DNA of 64,000 nucleotides from Akkermansia muciniphila (GTDB lineage Bacteria > Verrucomicrobiota > Verrucomicrobiia > Verrucomicrobiales > Verrucomicrobiaceae): the NCBI GenBank assembly GCA_945882215.1, contig CAMCWM010000001.1, positions 123,042 to 187,041 of the forward strand, read 5' to 3'. Made by a program: the position numbers and the translations under genes. Of this stretch, positions 24,179 to 31,894 are shown one piece after another. Under the pieces are notes generated by a model, which was given only the letters and a program-made list of their open reading frames with translations, searched no databases and was not told the DNA's origin. The number at the start of each line of letters is the position of its first letter. Positions within the stretch are counted from its first letter, which is position 1.

Positions 24179-26452
24179 ATGCGCCCGATCGCTCTCATCC
24201 TGTTCGCCACTGCTGTCTTCGCTGAGAAGCCTGCGCTTTACTTCGACGGCCCGGAGATCGTCAAACTCGACTGGAACACCTCCAGCCCGCGTGCGGGTGA
24301 TTTCAATGGCGATGGTCTGACCGATCTCGCCATCGTGAACTCATCGCGTGCGCGGATTGAGTTCCTTCTGCAGCGCAAGGATGGGGTGAAGCCCGGCGAT
24401 CCTGAAAAATCCGCTCGTGAGGACCGCTGGAATCCGATCCTCGAAGTCTCGCGTTTCGACAAGCAGCCCCTCGTCATCGGCCATGCGGCTTTCGCGCTTG
24501 TGACAGGGGATTGGAACGGCGACAAGCGCGACGACATCGCCTTCATCACCGATGAAGACAAACTCGTGCTCCGCATGCAGGGCGACAAAGGCGCCTGGAC
24601 CGAGAAACGCGAGTTCACACTCGATTCCACCAATGACGATACGGAAGTTCTCGTCGCACGCGATTTGAACGGCGACAACCGCGATGACATCGCCCTGCTC
24701 ACCAACACCCGTCTGATGGTGCTGCTGCAAAAAGCGCCCGGAGAGTGGGCGGAACCGCAAAACTACGCGCTCGGCGAAGGTGGTTGCGCTGGATTGAGCA
24801 TCGCAGACCTTGATGGCGATGGCCGTGCCGACCTTTTTTACACCGCACCCGAGGGCGATGCCCTGCTCGTGCGCTTGCAGCATGAAGGCGTGACGTTTGG
24901 CGAAGAATGGCGGCTCGAAATCCCCGCCACACGCCACTGGCTGCATCCCATCCGTTTGGGCGACAAGAAAAACGGCGTCGCCTGGATTCAGGATGAAACG
25001 AGCATGGTCGAAGTCGCGAAGCTCACACAGGGTACCGCTGAACCGAACGCCGACCGTGCTGCCACCATCCGCTATGCGATGCCGCCGACTGAATCCAAGA
25101 ACGGCGCTGTCGCCTATGGCGATCTCACCGGCGACGGCTTTGCCGATGTCGTCATGTCCGAGCCGAAAGCCGCGCGTGCGTGGTTGTTTCAAGGCAGCGC
25201 CAGCGGTGCGTTCAGCGAAGGCCGCGAGTTCCCCATCCTCAGCGGTGTCGAATCCCTCGCCATCGCCGATGTGGATGGCGATAAAAAAACCGATCTCATC
25301 CTGCTCAGCCCTGGCGAGCAGTCCATCGGTGTCGCTCATTGGAAGGACAACCGCCTCGTCTATCCCGAGATCGTCTATCAGGCCAAGGAAGGCGAAACGC
25401 TGCTCACCCTCACCACGGGTTCGCTCGTCGCGCTGTCGGACGCGGGCATTCTTTGCGTCAGCGAGATCAAAGCGAAGCCGCAGCTCATCACATTGCGCAA
25501 ATCCGGCACCGGCAAAGGCTTCCTCGCCACCACGCAGGAACTCACGGTCAAAACCGGCCGCATCAACGGCATCCGCGTCGTCGATGCCAATCAAGATGGT
25601 CGTGGTGACCTCGCCTTGTTCTCGAATCTCGGCCCGCTGCAACTGTTGTTGAGCACCACCGACGCCAAGGCGCCCTTCAAACGCGTCGAAGGCATTCCTG
25701 ATTCGTTTGTCAGCAAACTCGCCCCCGCAGCGCTCACCACGGGCGATCTCGACGGCGATGGCAAAGAAGAAATCCTCATCGCCCATCAGCAACTCGCCCG
25801 CGCTTTCAAGGTCGATGCCGAGGGCAAGGCCAGCATCGTCGAGCAATTCAACTCTCCCGATGCCTCCGCCGAACTGCACAGCGCCCTCATCTCACGCAAG
25901 GATGGCAAAATCTCCGTTCTCCTCATCGACGCCACGCACAGCAAGCTCCACGAGCTCACCGCTGGCAAAGACCGCGTCTATCGCGCCGACCACACGCATG
26001 CGCTGCCCGTGATGACGCCTGACCAATGCGTGCTCATGACGGCGGAGAAAAACACCAAGCTGCTCCTGCTGGCCAAAAACAGCTTCCAAATCACACCTTT
26101 GGACGGTTTCACGCTCAAACTCGACACCGTCACCACCTTTGACAGCGAGCTGAAGGACACCACGCCCTCCGATCTCATTGCTGCCTCATTCTCCGGGGAA
26201 GAGGTGGATGACATCGCACTGATCGACACCGCCAAAAGCCGCGTCATCGAGATCTTCCAGCCCGCCGCCGGCCAGAAGTGGGACAGCGCCATGTACTTCC
26301 GCGTCTTCGAGACCGATCCGCATTTCCGTGGCAAAACCGGCCTCGAAAACGAACCCCACGATTACGCCGCCCTCGATCTCGACAAAGACGGCCGCCTCGA
26401 CCTCTGCCTCCTCACCCACGACCGCGTTCTGCTCTACGTGCGGAAGAAGTAG
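24179..26452 (+). CDS. Exported FG-GAP/VCBS repeat beta-propeller protein
   Basis: The protein has 757 residues from the ATG at 24179, which begins the signal peptide MRPIALILFATAVFA; the track's start at 24113 reads through the heptad array. At least nine calcium-binding FG-GAP-like motifs are spaced along it: DFNGDGLTDLAIV, DWNGDKRDDIAFI, DLNGDNRDDIALL, DLDGDGRADLFY, DLTGDGFADVVM, DVDGDKKTDLILL, DANQDGRGDLALF, DLDGDGKEEILIA and DLDKDGRLDLCLL. Such proteins fold as integrin-like propellers and are secreted or surface-attached. Ligand unknown. The gene follows the 609-residue protein gene, with the heptad array in between. Confidence 0.88.
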   Translation: MRPIALILFATAVFAEKPALYFDGPEIVKLDWNTSSPRAGDFNGDGLTDLAIVNSSRARIEFLLQRKDGVKPGDPEKSAREDRWNPILEVSRFDKQPLVIGHAAFALVTGDWNGDKRDDIAFITDEDKLVLRMQGDKGAWTEKREFTLDSTNDDTEVLVARDLNGDNRDDIALLTNTRLMVLLQKAPGEWAEPQNYALGEGGCAGLSIADLDGDGRADLFYTAPEGDALLVRLQHEGVTFGEEWRLEIPATRHWLHPIRLGDKKNGVAWIQDETSMVEVAKLTQGTAEPNADRAATIRYAMPPTESKNGAVAYGDLTGDGFADVVMSEPKAARAWLFQGSASGAFSEGREFPILSGVESLAIADVDGDKKTDLILLSPGEQSIGVAHWKDNRLVYPEIVYQAKEGETLLTLTTGSLVALSDAGILCVSEIKAKPQLITLRKSGTGKGFLATTQELTVKTGRINGIRVVDANQDGRGDLALFSNLGPLQLLLSTTDAKAPFKRVEGIPDSFVSKLAPAALTTGDLDGDGKEEILIAHQQLARAFKVDAEGKASIVEQFNSPDASAELHSALISRKDGKISVLLIDATHSKLHELTAGKDRVYRADHTHALPVMTPDQCVLMTAEKNTKLLLLAKNSFQITPLDGFTLKLDTVTTFDSELKDTTPSDLIAASFSGEEVDDIALIDTAKSRVIEIFQPAAGQKWDSAMYFRVFETDPHFRGKTGLENEPHDYAALDLDKDGRLDLCLLTHDRVLLYVRKK

Positions 26453-26506
26453 TCTGGGCTTTCAGGTGCTTGCACAGTCGGAATTCATGCCTCACATCAG
26501 GGGCAC

Positions 26507-27787
26507 ATGAAACGTCTCTACCGCCACGCCCAGATCGCCAGCGAAGATTCTCCGAAGCTCCAGACCGCCGACGTGCTAGTCGAAGGCGATAAAATCATCG
26601 GCGTGGCCGCGAACATCACGGGTGTTGATAACGCGGAGATCATCGACTGCACCGGCCGCATTTTGCTCCCTGGCCTCTTTGACATTCATGTTCACGCCCG
26701 TGAACCCGGCCAGGAGGACAAAGAAAACATCGCCACCTGTGCCGAAGCGGCGATCAACGGCGGCATCACCGGCTTCGTCATGATGCCGAACACATCTCCC
26801 GCCATCGACAACGCGGGCGTCGTGCGCAGCGTGCTCGAAAGCGCCCGCCGCACCCGCATCGGCCCCGGCATCTACACGACTGGTGCCATCACCAAAGGCC
26901 GCAAAGGTGAGGAACTGGCCGGGATCGCGGGCATGAAAGCCGCTGGTGCCGTGATGCTCACCGACGACGGTTTCCCCGTCGATAATCCGCAAGTCCTCCG
27001 CCGCGCCATGGAATACGCCCGCGAGTTCGACATCCCCCTCGCCAGCCATTGCGAGGTCAAGGAACTCAGCGGCAAAGGCTGCATGCACGAGGGCAAGATC
27101 AGCTACTCGCTCGGCCTGCCCGGCATCCCCGCCATCAGCGAGGAGATCTGTATTGCCCGCGACATCCGCCTCGCCGAATTCACCGGCGTGCATCTCAACA
27201 TCCAGCACGTCACCACCGAGCGCGGCATGGGCACCATAAAGCGGGCCAAGGACCGTGGCATCCGCGTCACCTGCGAGATCGCCCCACACCATTTGATGTT
27301 CAATCACGAGCACATCGGCGACTACGACACGCACTACAAGATGAACCCGCCGCTGCGCACGCCCGAGGACAACGCCGCGCTGCTCCAAGGCCTCAAAGAC
27401 GGCTGGTTCGACGTCATCGCCACCGACCACGCCCCGCACACTCCTTTCGAGAAGAACCAGGACTTCGCCAGCGCCCCCTTCGGCATCACCGGTCTCGAAA
27501 GCGCCCTCGTCTCGCTCTACGACTACTACATCCGCAAAGACATCCTCGACTGGGGTCTCATCGTGAAGCGCTACAGCGCCGAACCGCGCCGCCTCATGAA
27601 ACTCCCGCCCGTGCCCGTCAAAGAAGGCGGCATCGCCGAGTTCATCCTCTTCAATCCCGCCCGCACCACCACCTTCAGCCGCGCCTTCATGAAATCGAAG
27701 AGCATCAATACGCCCTTCCTCGACAAAACACTGCAAGGCATGGTCGAACGCGTGGTGTATCGTGGCGAGGAATTGTTGGCGAGGTAA
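26507..27787 (+). CDS. pyrC: Dihydroorotase (type I), pyrimidine biosynthesis
   Basis: The enzyme interconverts carbamoyl-aspartate and dihydroorotate in de novo UMP synthesis. The 426-residue protein has the zinc motif 'LPGLFDIHVHAREPGQEDKENI' (H61, H63), further metal ligands in 'SHCE' and 'LNIQHVTT', the catalytic Asp in 'VIATDHAPHT', and 'CEIAPHHLMF' with substrate-binding 'KMNPPLR'. These are class I (PyrC/allantoinase-like) signatures. No other pyrimidine genes are adjacent, which is common in this phylum. The ATG at 26507 fits the usual N-terminus. An inactive PyrC' partner is unlikely because the metal ligands are present. Confidence 0.93.
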   Translation: MKRLYRHAQIASEDSPKLQTADVLVEGDKIIGVAANITGVDNAEIIDCTGRILLPGLFDIHVHAREPGQEDKENIATCAEAAINGGITGFVMMPNTSPAIDNAGVVRSVLESARRTRIGPGIYTTGAITKGRKGEELAGIAGMKAAGAVMLTDDGFPVDNPQVLRRAMEYAREFDIPLASHCEVKELSGKGCMHEGKISYSLGLPGIPAISEEICIARDIRLAEFTGVHLNIQHVTTERGMGTIKRAKDRGIRVTCEIAPHHLMFNHEHIGDYDTHYKMNPPLRTPEDNAALLQGLKDGWFDVIATDHAPHTPFEKNQDFASAPFGITGLESALVSLYDYYIRKDILDWGLIVKRYSAEPRRLMKLPPVPVKEGGIAEFILFNPARTTTFSRAFMKSKSINTPFLDKTLQGMVERVVYRGEELLAR

Positions 27788-27843
27788 TCGTCCTTTACAG
27801 TGCGTTTACAGACGCCTGCGGCCACCGGGATCACGGTGGCCAC

Positions 27844-29991
27844 ATGAAAACAATTCTTGGTGCTCTCTTTCTTGCCACGAACCTGATCGCGCAGACGGCG
27901 CGGATGCCAGCGTGGATTTCGCCGAACACCCGCCTCATCCACACTCAGGCGGTGCAAGTCACGCACGTCGATGCACGCATCGACCTCGCGGATCAAATCG
28001 CCATCACGACGCTCGACATCGCGCTTCGCAATCCGACGAACCGCCCACTGGAATCGGAACTGCTCGTGCCGGTGCCACAGGGAGCCGTTTTGAAGGCGTT
28101 TGCGTTTGAAGGCGGCAATGCGGAAGGCACGGCACGGCTTCTGCCGCGTGACGAAGCCCGCCGCATCTACGACAGCATCGTGGCGCAGACGCGTGACCCG
28201 GCGTTGTTGGAGTTTGTCGGCCATGCGGTGGTGAAATCGAGCGTGTTTCCGGTGCCAGCCAACGGCACGCAGAAGGTGCGCGTGACGTATGAGCAGCTTC
28301 TCGAAGCGGACGGCGCGCGGCTCGACTATGTGTTACCGCGTTCGGAGGCGGTGGAGTATTCCGTGCCGTGGAAGCTCTCCATGCGCGTCAAATCGGCCTC
28401 GCGCATCGCCTCGGTGTATTCGCCGAGCCATGAGATCGCGGTGAAGCAGCCGAGCGGCAACGAAGCGAGCCTTTCTTGTGAGACCAAAGACCCCGGAGCC
28501 TTCCGCGTGTCTTTGCTGCGTGAGACGAAGGACGAAATGACGGCTTCGTTGCTCGCTTACCCTGATCCGAAGATCGGCGGCGGCTATTTTCTCGTCATGA
28601 TCGCTCCTCCGAAGCCAAAAGCCGACGCAGCACCGATCAAACGTGAAGTGACACTCGTCATCGACCGCAGCGGCAGCATGGCGGGACCGAAGCTGGATCA
28701 GGTGAAGGCGGCGGCGTTGCAGGTGATCGAAGGTTTGAACGATGGCGAAGGCTTCAACCTCATCGTCTATAACGAAGCCGTCGAAATGTTCGCTGCGCAG
28801 CCAGTGATCAAGAACGCCGAGACGACGAAGCAAGCCCGCGACTACATCAGCGCGTTGCGCGTGAGCGGCGGCACGAACATTCATGACTCCGTCGTCGAGG
28901 CGCTGCGCCAAAAGCCGCTCGATGGCATGCTCCCGCTCGTGCTGTTCCTCACCGACGGCCTGCCGACCATCGGCCAGACCTCGGAGAAAGCGATTCGTGA
29001 AGCCGTGGCAAAGGGCAATCCGCATCAGCGCCGTGTTTTCACCTTCGGCGTCGGTGTGGACGTGAACACGCCGCTGCTCTCACGCATCGCCCGCGAAACA
29101 CGCGCTAGCGCGGAGTTTGTGCTGCCGAAGGAGGACGTGGAGGTCAAAGTCGGCCGCGTGTTTGATCGCCTGCGTGGTCCGTTGCTCACCCGGCCCGCGC
29201 TGCGCGTGCTGGATGATCCAAATCGTGTCAGCGACCTGATTCCATCGCCGCTGCCCGATGTGTTTGAAGGCGAGCAGATTCTTTTGTCCGGCACCTATCG
29301 CGGTGAAGCGCCGCTGCATTTCCAGCTCACCGGCGCATCGGCGGAAGGCGAGCGCAAATTCGATTTCACCTTCAATCTCGACAAAGCGAGCACCGCGAAC
29401 GCCTTCGTGGCCCGCTTGTGGGCAAGCAACAAGATCGCCGTGCTCAGCGAGGCGATTCGCGATCTCGGCGCGGATGGTGCGACGGCGAACACGACCGAAC
29501 TGGTGAATGAAATCGTCCGTCTCTCGACGCAATTCGGCATTCTGACGGAATACACCGCCTTCCTGGCCGAAGAAGGCACCACTTTGGCCGCAGCGCCCGC
29601 AAACGCCGCTCGTGCTGCCTTCAACTACAGCGACAAAGCCATGAAGATGCGCAGCGGACCGGCGGCGGTGTCGCAGGCAGGCAACATCAACAAGGCCGCC
29701 GAATCGAAGCAGCTCAACGTCCGCAATCGCTTCCTCGATGACAAGATGAACGCCGTCGAGATCACCAGCGTGCAGCAGGTTCAAGCCGGAGCCTTTTTCA
29801 ACAAAGGCAACCGCTGGAGCGATGCGAACGCCGCCAAGGCCGAGCGCGCGCCAGACCGAACCATCGAGATCGGCAGCACCGAGTTTGGCCGCCTGGTCGA
29901 TGAACTCGCCGCCGACAACCGCCAGAGCCTCCTCGCGCTGCGTGGCGAGCTGCTGCTCGAGCATCGCGGCCAGATCGTGCTCATCCGCTGA
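27844..29991 (+). CDS. Exported VIT + von Willebrand factor A domain protein
   Basis: The protein has 715 residues from the ATG at 27844 (signal MKTILGALFLATNLIAQ); the 980-residue ORF in the track reads back through pyrC. The N-terminal VIT domain (about 30-190) contains 'DLADQIAITTLDIALRNPTNRPLESELLVPVPQGAVLKAF' and 'RRIYDSIVAQTRDPALLEFVG'. The VWA domain (about 265-430) has an intact MIDAS 'VIDRSGSMAGPKL', 'RVSGGTNIHDSV' and 'LVLFLTDGLPTIGQT'. This is the architecture of inter-alpha-trypsin-inhibitor heavy chains and of bacterial adhesion or metal-dependent binding proteins. It opens a run of four genes ending in a two-component system. Confidence 0.9.
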   Translation: MKTILGALFLATNLIAQTARMPAWISPNTRLIHTQAVQVTHVDARIDLADQIAITTLDIALRNPTNRPLESELLVPVPQGAVLKAFAFEGGNAEGTARLLPRDEARRIYDSIVAQTRDPALLEFVGHAVVKSSVFPVPANGTQKVRVTYEQLLEADGARLDYVLPRSEAVEYSVPWKLSMRVKSASRIASVYSPSHEIAVKQPSGNEASLSCETKDPGAFRVSLLRETKDEMTASLLAYPDPKIGGGYFLVMIAPPKPKADAAPIKREVTLVIDRSGSMAGPKLDQVKAAALQVIEGLNDGEGFNLIVYNEAVEMFAAQPVIKNAETTKQARDYISALRVSGGTNIHDSVVEALRQKPLDGMLPLVLFLTDGLPTIGQTSEKAIREAVAKGNPHQRRVFTFGVGVDVNTPLLSRIARETRASAEFVLPKEDVEVKVGRVFDRLRGPLLTRPALRVLDDPNRVSDLIPSPLPDVFEGEQILLSGTYRGEAPLHFQLTGASAEGERKFDFTFNLDKASTANAFVARLWASNKIAVLSEAIRDLGADGATANTTELVNEIVRLSTQFGILTEYTAFLAEEGTTLAAAPANAARAAFNYSDKAMKMRSGPAAVSQAGNINKAAESKQLNVRNRFLDDKMNAVEITSVQQVQAGAFFNKGNRWSDANAAKAERAPDRTIEIGSTEFGRLVDELAADNRQSLLALRGELLLEHRGQIVLIR

Positions 29992-30024
29992 ATTTCTCCC
30001 GTCCACTCCACCCAAACCACATCC

Positions 30025-31185
30025 ATGAAAACGAAACACATCCTCATCGCCACGGCTCTGACCGCGTGCATCGCCATCGCCAAAGAAGTTCAACCGCCCG
30101 CACCTGTGGCGGAAGTCACCAAGGTTGAAACCACCGTTGATGGGCCACTGGTCCAAATCGCCGTGCTTCTCGACACCAGCGGCAGCATGCAGGGCCTCAT
30201 TGAGCAGGCCAAAACGCAGCTCTGGAAGCTGGTGAACGAATTCATCACCGCCAAACAGGACGGCAAGACGCCCGTCGTGCAGGTGGCGCTTTACGAATAC
30301 GGCAAATCGGCGCTGCGTGCCGAGGAGAACTGGATTCGCCAGATTCAGCCGCTCACACGCGATCTCGACAAGGTTTCCGAGGAACTTTTCGCCCTCACCA
30401 CAAACGGCGGCGACGAATACTGCGGCGCGGTGATCCAGCGGGCGACATTGGACCTTGCCTGGAATCCGAGCCCGAAGGTTTACAAGACCATCTTCATCGC
30501 CGGCAATGAACCGTTCACGCAGGGGCCGATTGATTCGAAGCAGAGCTGCAAAGACGCCATCGCGAAGGGCATCATCGTGAACACGATCCATTGCGGCGGC
30601 GAAGCACAGGGCATCGTGGAGCATTGGAACCAGGGCGCGCTGCTCGCCGACGGCAAATACCTCGTGATCGACCAGAACCAGGCCATCGTTCACATCGAAG
30701 CGCCGCAGGACAAAGAGATCGTGAAGCTCAACGAGGAGTTGAACCGGACCTACATCAACTACGGCGCTGCCGCACCCGCCGCGAAGGCCCGTCAAGTCGC
30801 ACAGGACAGCAATGCCGCCGCGAAGCCTGAATCGGGAGCGCAGGTGCAACGCATCGTCAGCAAGGCCAGCGCGAACTACTTCAACAGCGGCTGGGATCTC
30901 GTGGATGCCAGCAAGGACAAGGGTTTTGACATCACGAAGGTCAAAGAGGCCGATCTTCCCGAGGAGATGAGGAAAATGACCGTCGAGGAGCGCAAAGCCC
31001 ACCTCGAAAAGAAAACCGCCGAGCGTGAGGAGATTCAAAAGAAGGTGCTGACCCTGAACAAGGAACGCGAGGCCTACGTCGCCACCCAACGCAAGGAGTC
31101 CGCCAAGAACGACACGCTGGACACCGCGATGGTGAAAGCGTTGCGCACGCAGGCGGAGAAAAAAGGCATCGCGTGGGAGAAATAG
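30025..31185 (+). CDS. Exported von Willebrand factor A domain protein
   Basis: The 386-residue protein has the signal MKTKHILIATALTACIAIA. The VWA MIDAS is D50-TSGS (VLLDTSGSMQGLIEQAKTQLWKLVNEF), with 'TTNGGDEYCGAVIQ' and 'KTIFIAGNEPFTQG' supplying further metal-ligand positions. The C-terminal third is charged and helical (LPEEMRKMTVEERKAHLEKKTAEREEIQKKVLTLNKEREAYVATQRKE), probably a coiled coil. It lies 33 bp after the VIT/VWA gene and 18 bp before the response regulator. Two VWA proteins next to a sensor kinase suggest a surface or periplasmic sensing or adhesion unit (inference). Confidence 0.88.
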   Translation: MKTKHILIATALTACIAIAKEVQPPAPVAEVTKVETTVDGPLVQIAVLLDTSGSMQGLIEQAKTQLWKLVNEFITAKQDGKTPVVQVALYEYGKSALRAEENWIRQIQPLTRDLDKVSEELFALTTNGGDEYCGAVIQRATLDLAWNPSPKVYKTIFIAGNEPFTQGPIDSKQSCKDAIAKGIIVNTIHCGGEAQGIVEHWNQGALLADGKYLVIDQNQAIVHIEAPQDKEIVKLNEELNRTYINYGAAAPAAKARQVAQDSNAAAKPESGAQVQRIVSKASANYFNSGWDLVDASKDKGFDITKVKEADLPEEMRKMTVEERKAHLEKKTAEREEIQKKVLTLNKEREAYVATQRKESAKNDTLDTAMVKALRTQAEKKGIAWEK

Positions 31186-31203
31186 ACCCGTTAACCTTTC
31201 AGC

Positions 31204-31887
31204 ATGCACACCATTCTGGTCATCGAAGACGACGCCGCGATCCGTCGCGGCGTCCTGGATGCGCTCAAGTTTGCTGGTCACACAACCTTGGAGGCCGGAG
31301 ACGGTGAAAAGGGGATGAAGCTGGCCTTGAGCGCGACCTTTGACCTCATGCTGCTCGATCTCGTGCTTCCACATGCGAGCGGTTTCGATATTTTGAAAGC
31401 GCTGCGCCGTGAGCGACCTGGAACGCCGGTGATCATTCTCTCCGCACGCGGAGAAGAGAATGATCGAGTGCGCGGCCTGCGCCTCGGCGCGGATGATTAT
31501 GTGGTGAAGCCCTTCAGCGTGCGCGAACTGCTCGCCCGCGTCGAAGCGGTGCTGCGGAGAGCGCCTGAACGCCAGCCGGTGAGCGAAACGCTGACCCTGG
31601 CCGTTGCGACGATTGATTTCGGCCAGAGCGTGGCCCGCTTCGAGAACGGCGAAAGCGCCGAACTTTCCGAACGCGAGCGCGACGTGCTGCGCTACCTCGC
31701 GTTGAATCGCGGACGGCCTGTTTCCCGCGAGGAATTGCTTCAGCGCGTCTGGCACATCGACAACAAGCAGACCGAGACGCGGACGGTGGACATGCACATT
31801 GCCAATCTCCGCCACAAGCTGCGAGATGACGCCGAATCGCCGCGTGTGATCGTGACGGTGCGGGGAAAAGGTTATCAACTCGTCTGA
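31204..31887 (+). CDS. OmpR/PhoB-family response regulator
   Basis: The 227-residue protein has a receiver domain with acidic pair 'VIEDDAAIRRG', phosphoacceptor D52 ('FDLMLLDLVLPHASGFD') and the conserved Lys in 'YVVKPFSVRELLARV'. The winged-helix DNA-binding domain (about 130-225) contains 'LSERERDVLRYLALNRGRPVSREELLQRVW' and 'TRTVDMHIANLRHKLRDD...IVTVRGKGYQLV'. It is followed after 7 bp by its histidine kinase, a normal cognate pair, and preceded by two VWA genes that are likely co-transcribed and perhaps targets. Confidence 0.95.
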   Translation: MHTILVIEDDAAIRRGVLDALKFAGHTTLEAGDGEKGMKLALSATFDLMLLDLVLPHASGFDILKALRRERPGTPVIILSARGEENDRVRGLRLGADDYVVKPFSVRELLARVEAVLRRAPERQPVSETLTLAVATIDFGQSVARFENGESAELSERERDVLRYLALNRGRPVSREELLQRVWHIDNKQTETRTVDMHIANLRHKLRDDAESPRVIVTVRGKGYQLV

Positions 31888-31894
31888 AATCATC

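Noticed and set aside
24341-25879. 512-residue minus-strand ORF
   Set aside because: It is antisense to the FG-GAP repeat protein. The repeated DxDxDG codons generate an open complementary frame.
26576-27736. 386-residue minus-strand ORF
   Set aside because: It lies entirely antisense to dihydroorotase, whose motifs are complete. The antisense translation is low-complexity Ala/Gly/Val/Asp.
27049-27843. N-terminal extension of the VIT/VWA ORF
   Set aside because: It reads through pyrC in another frame and is Arg/Pro/His-rich. A clear signal peptide begins at the ATG at 27844.
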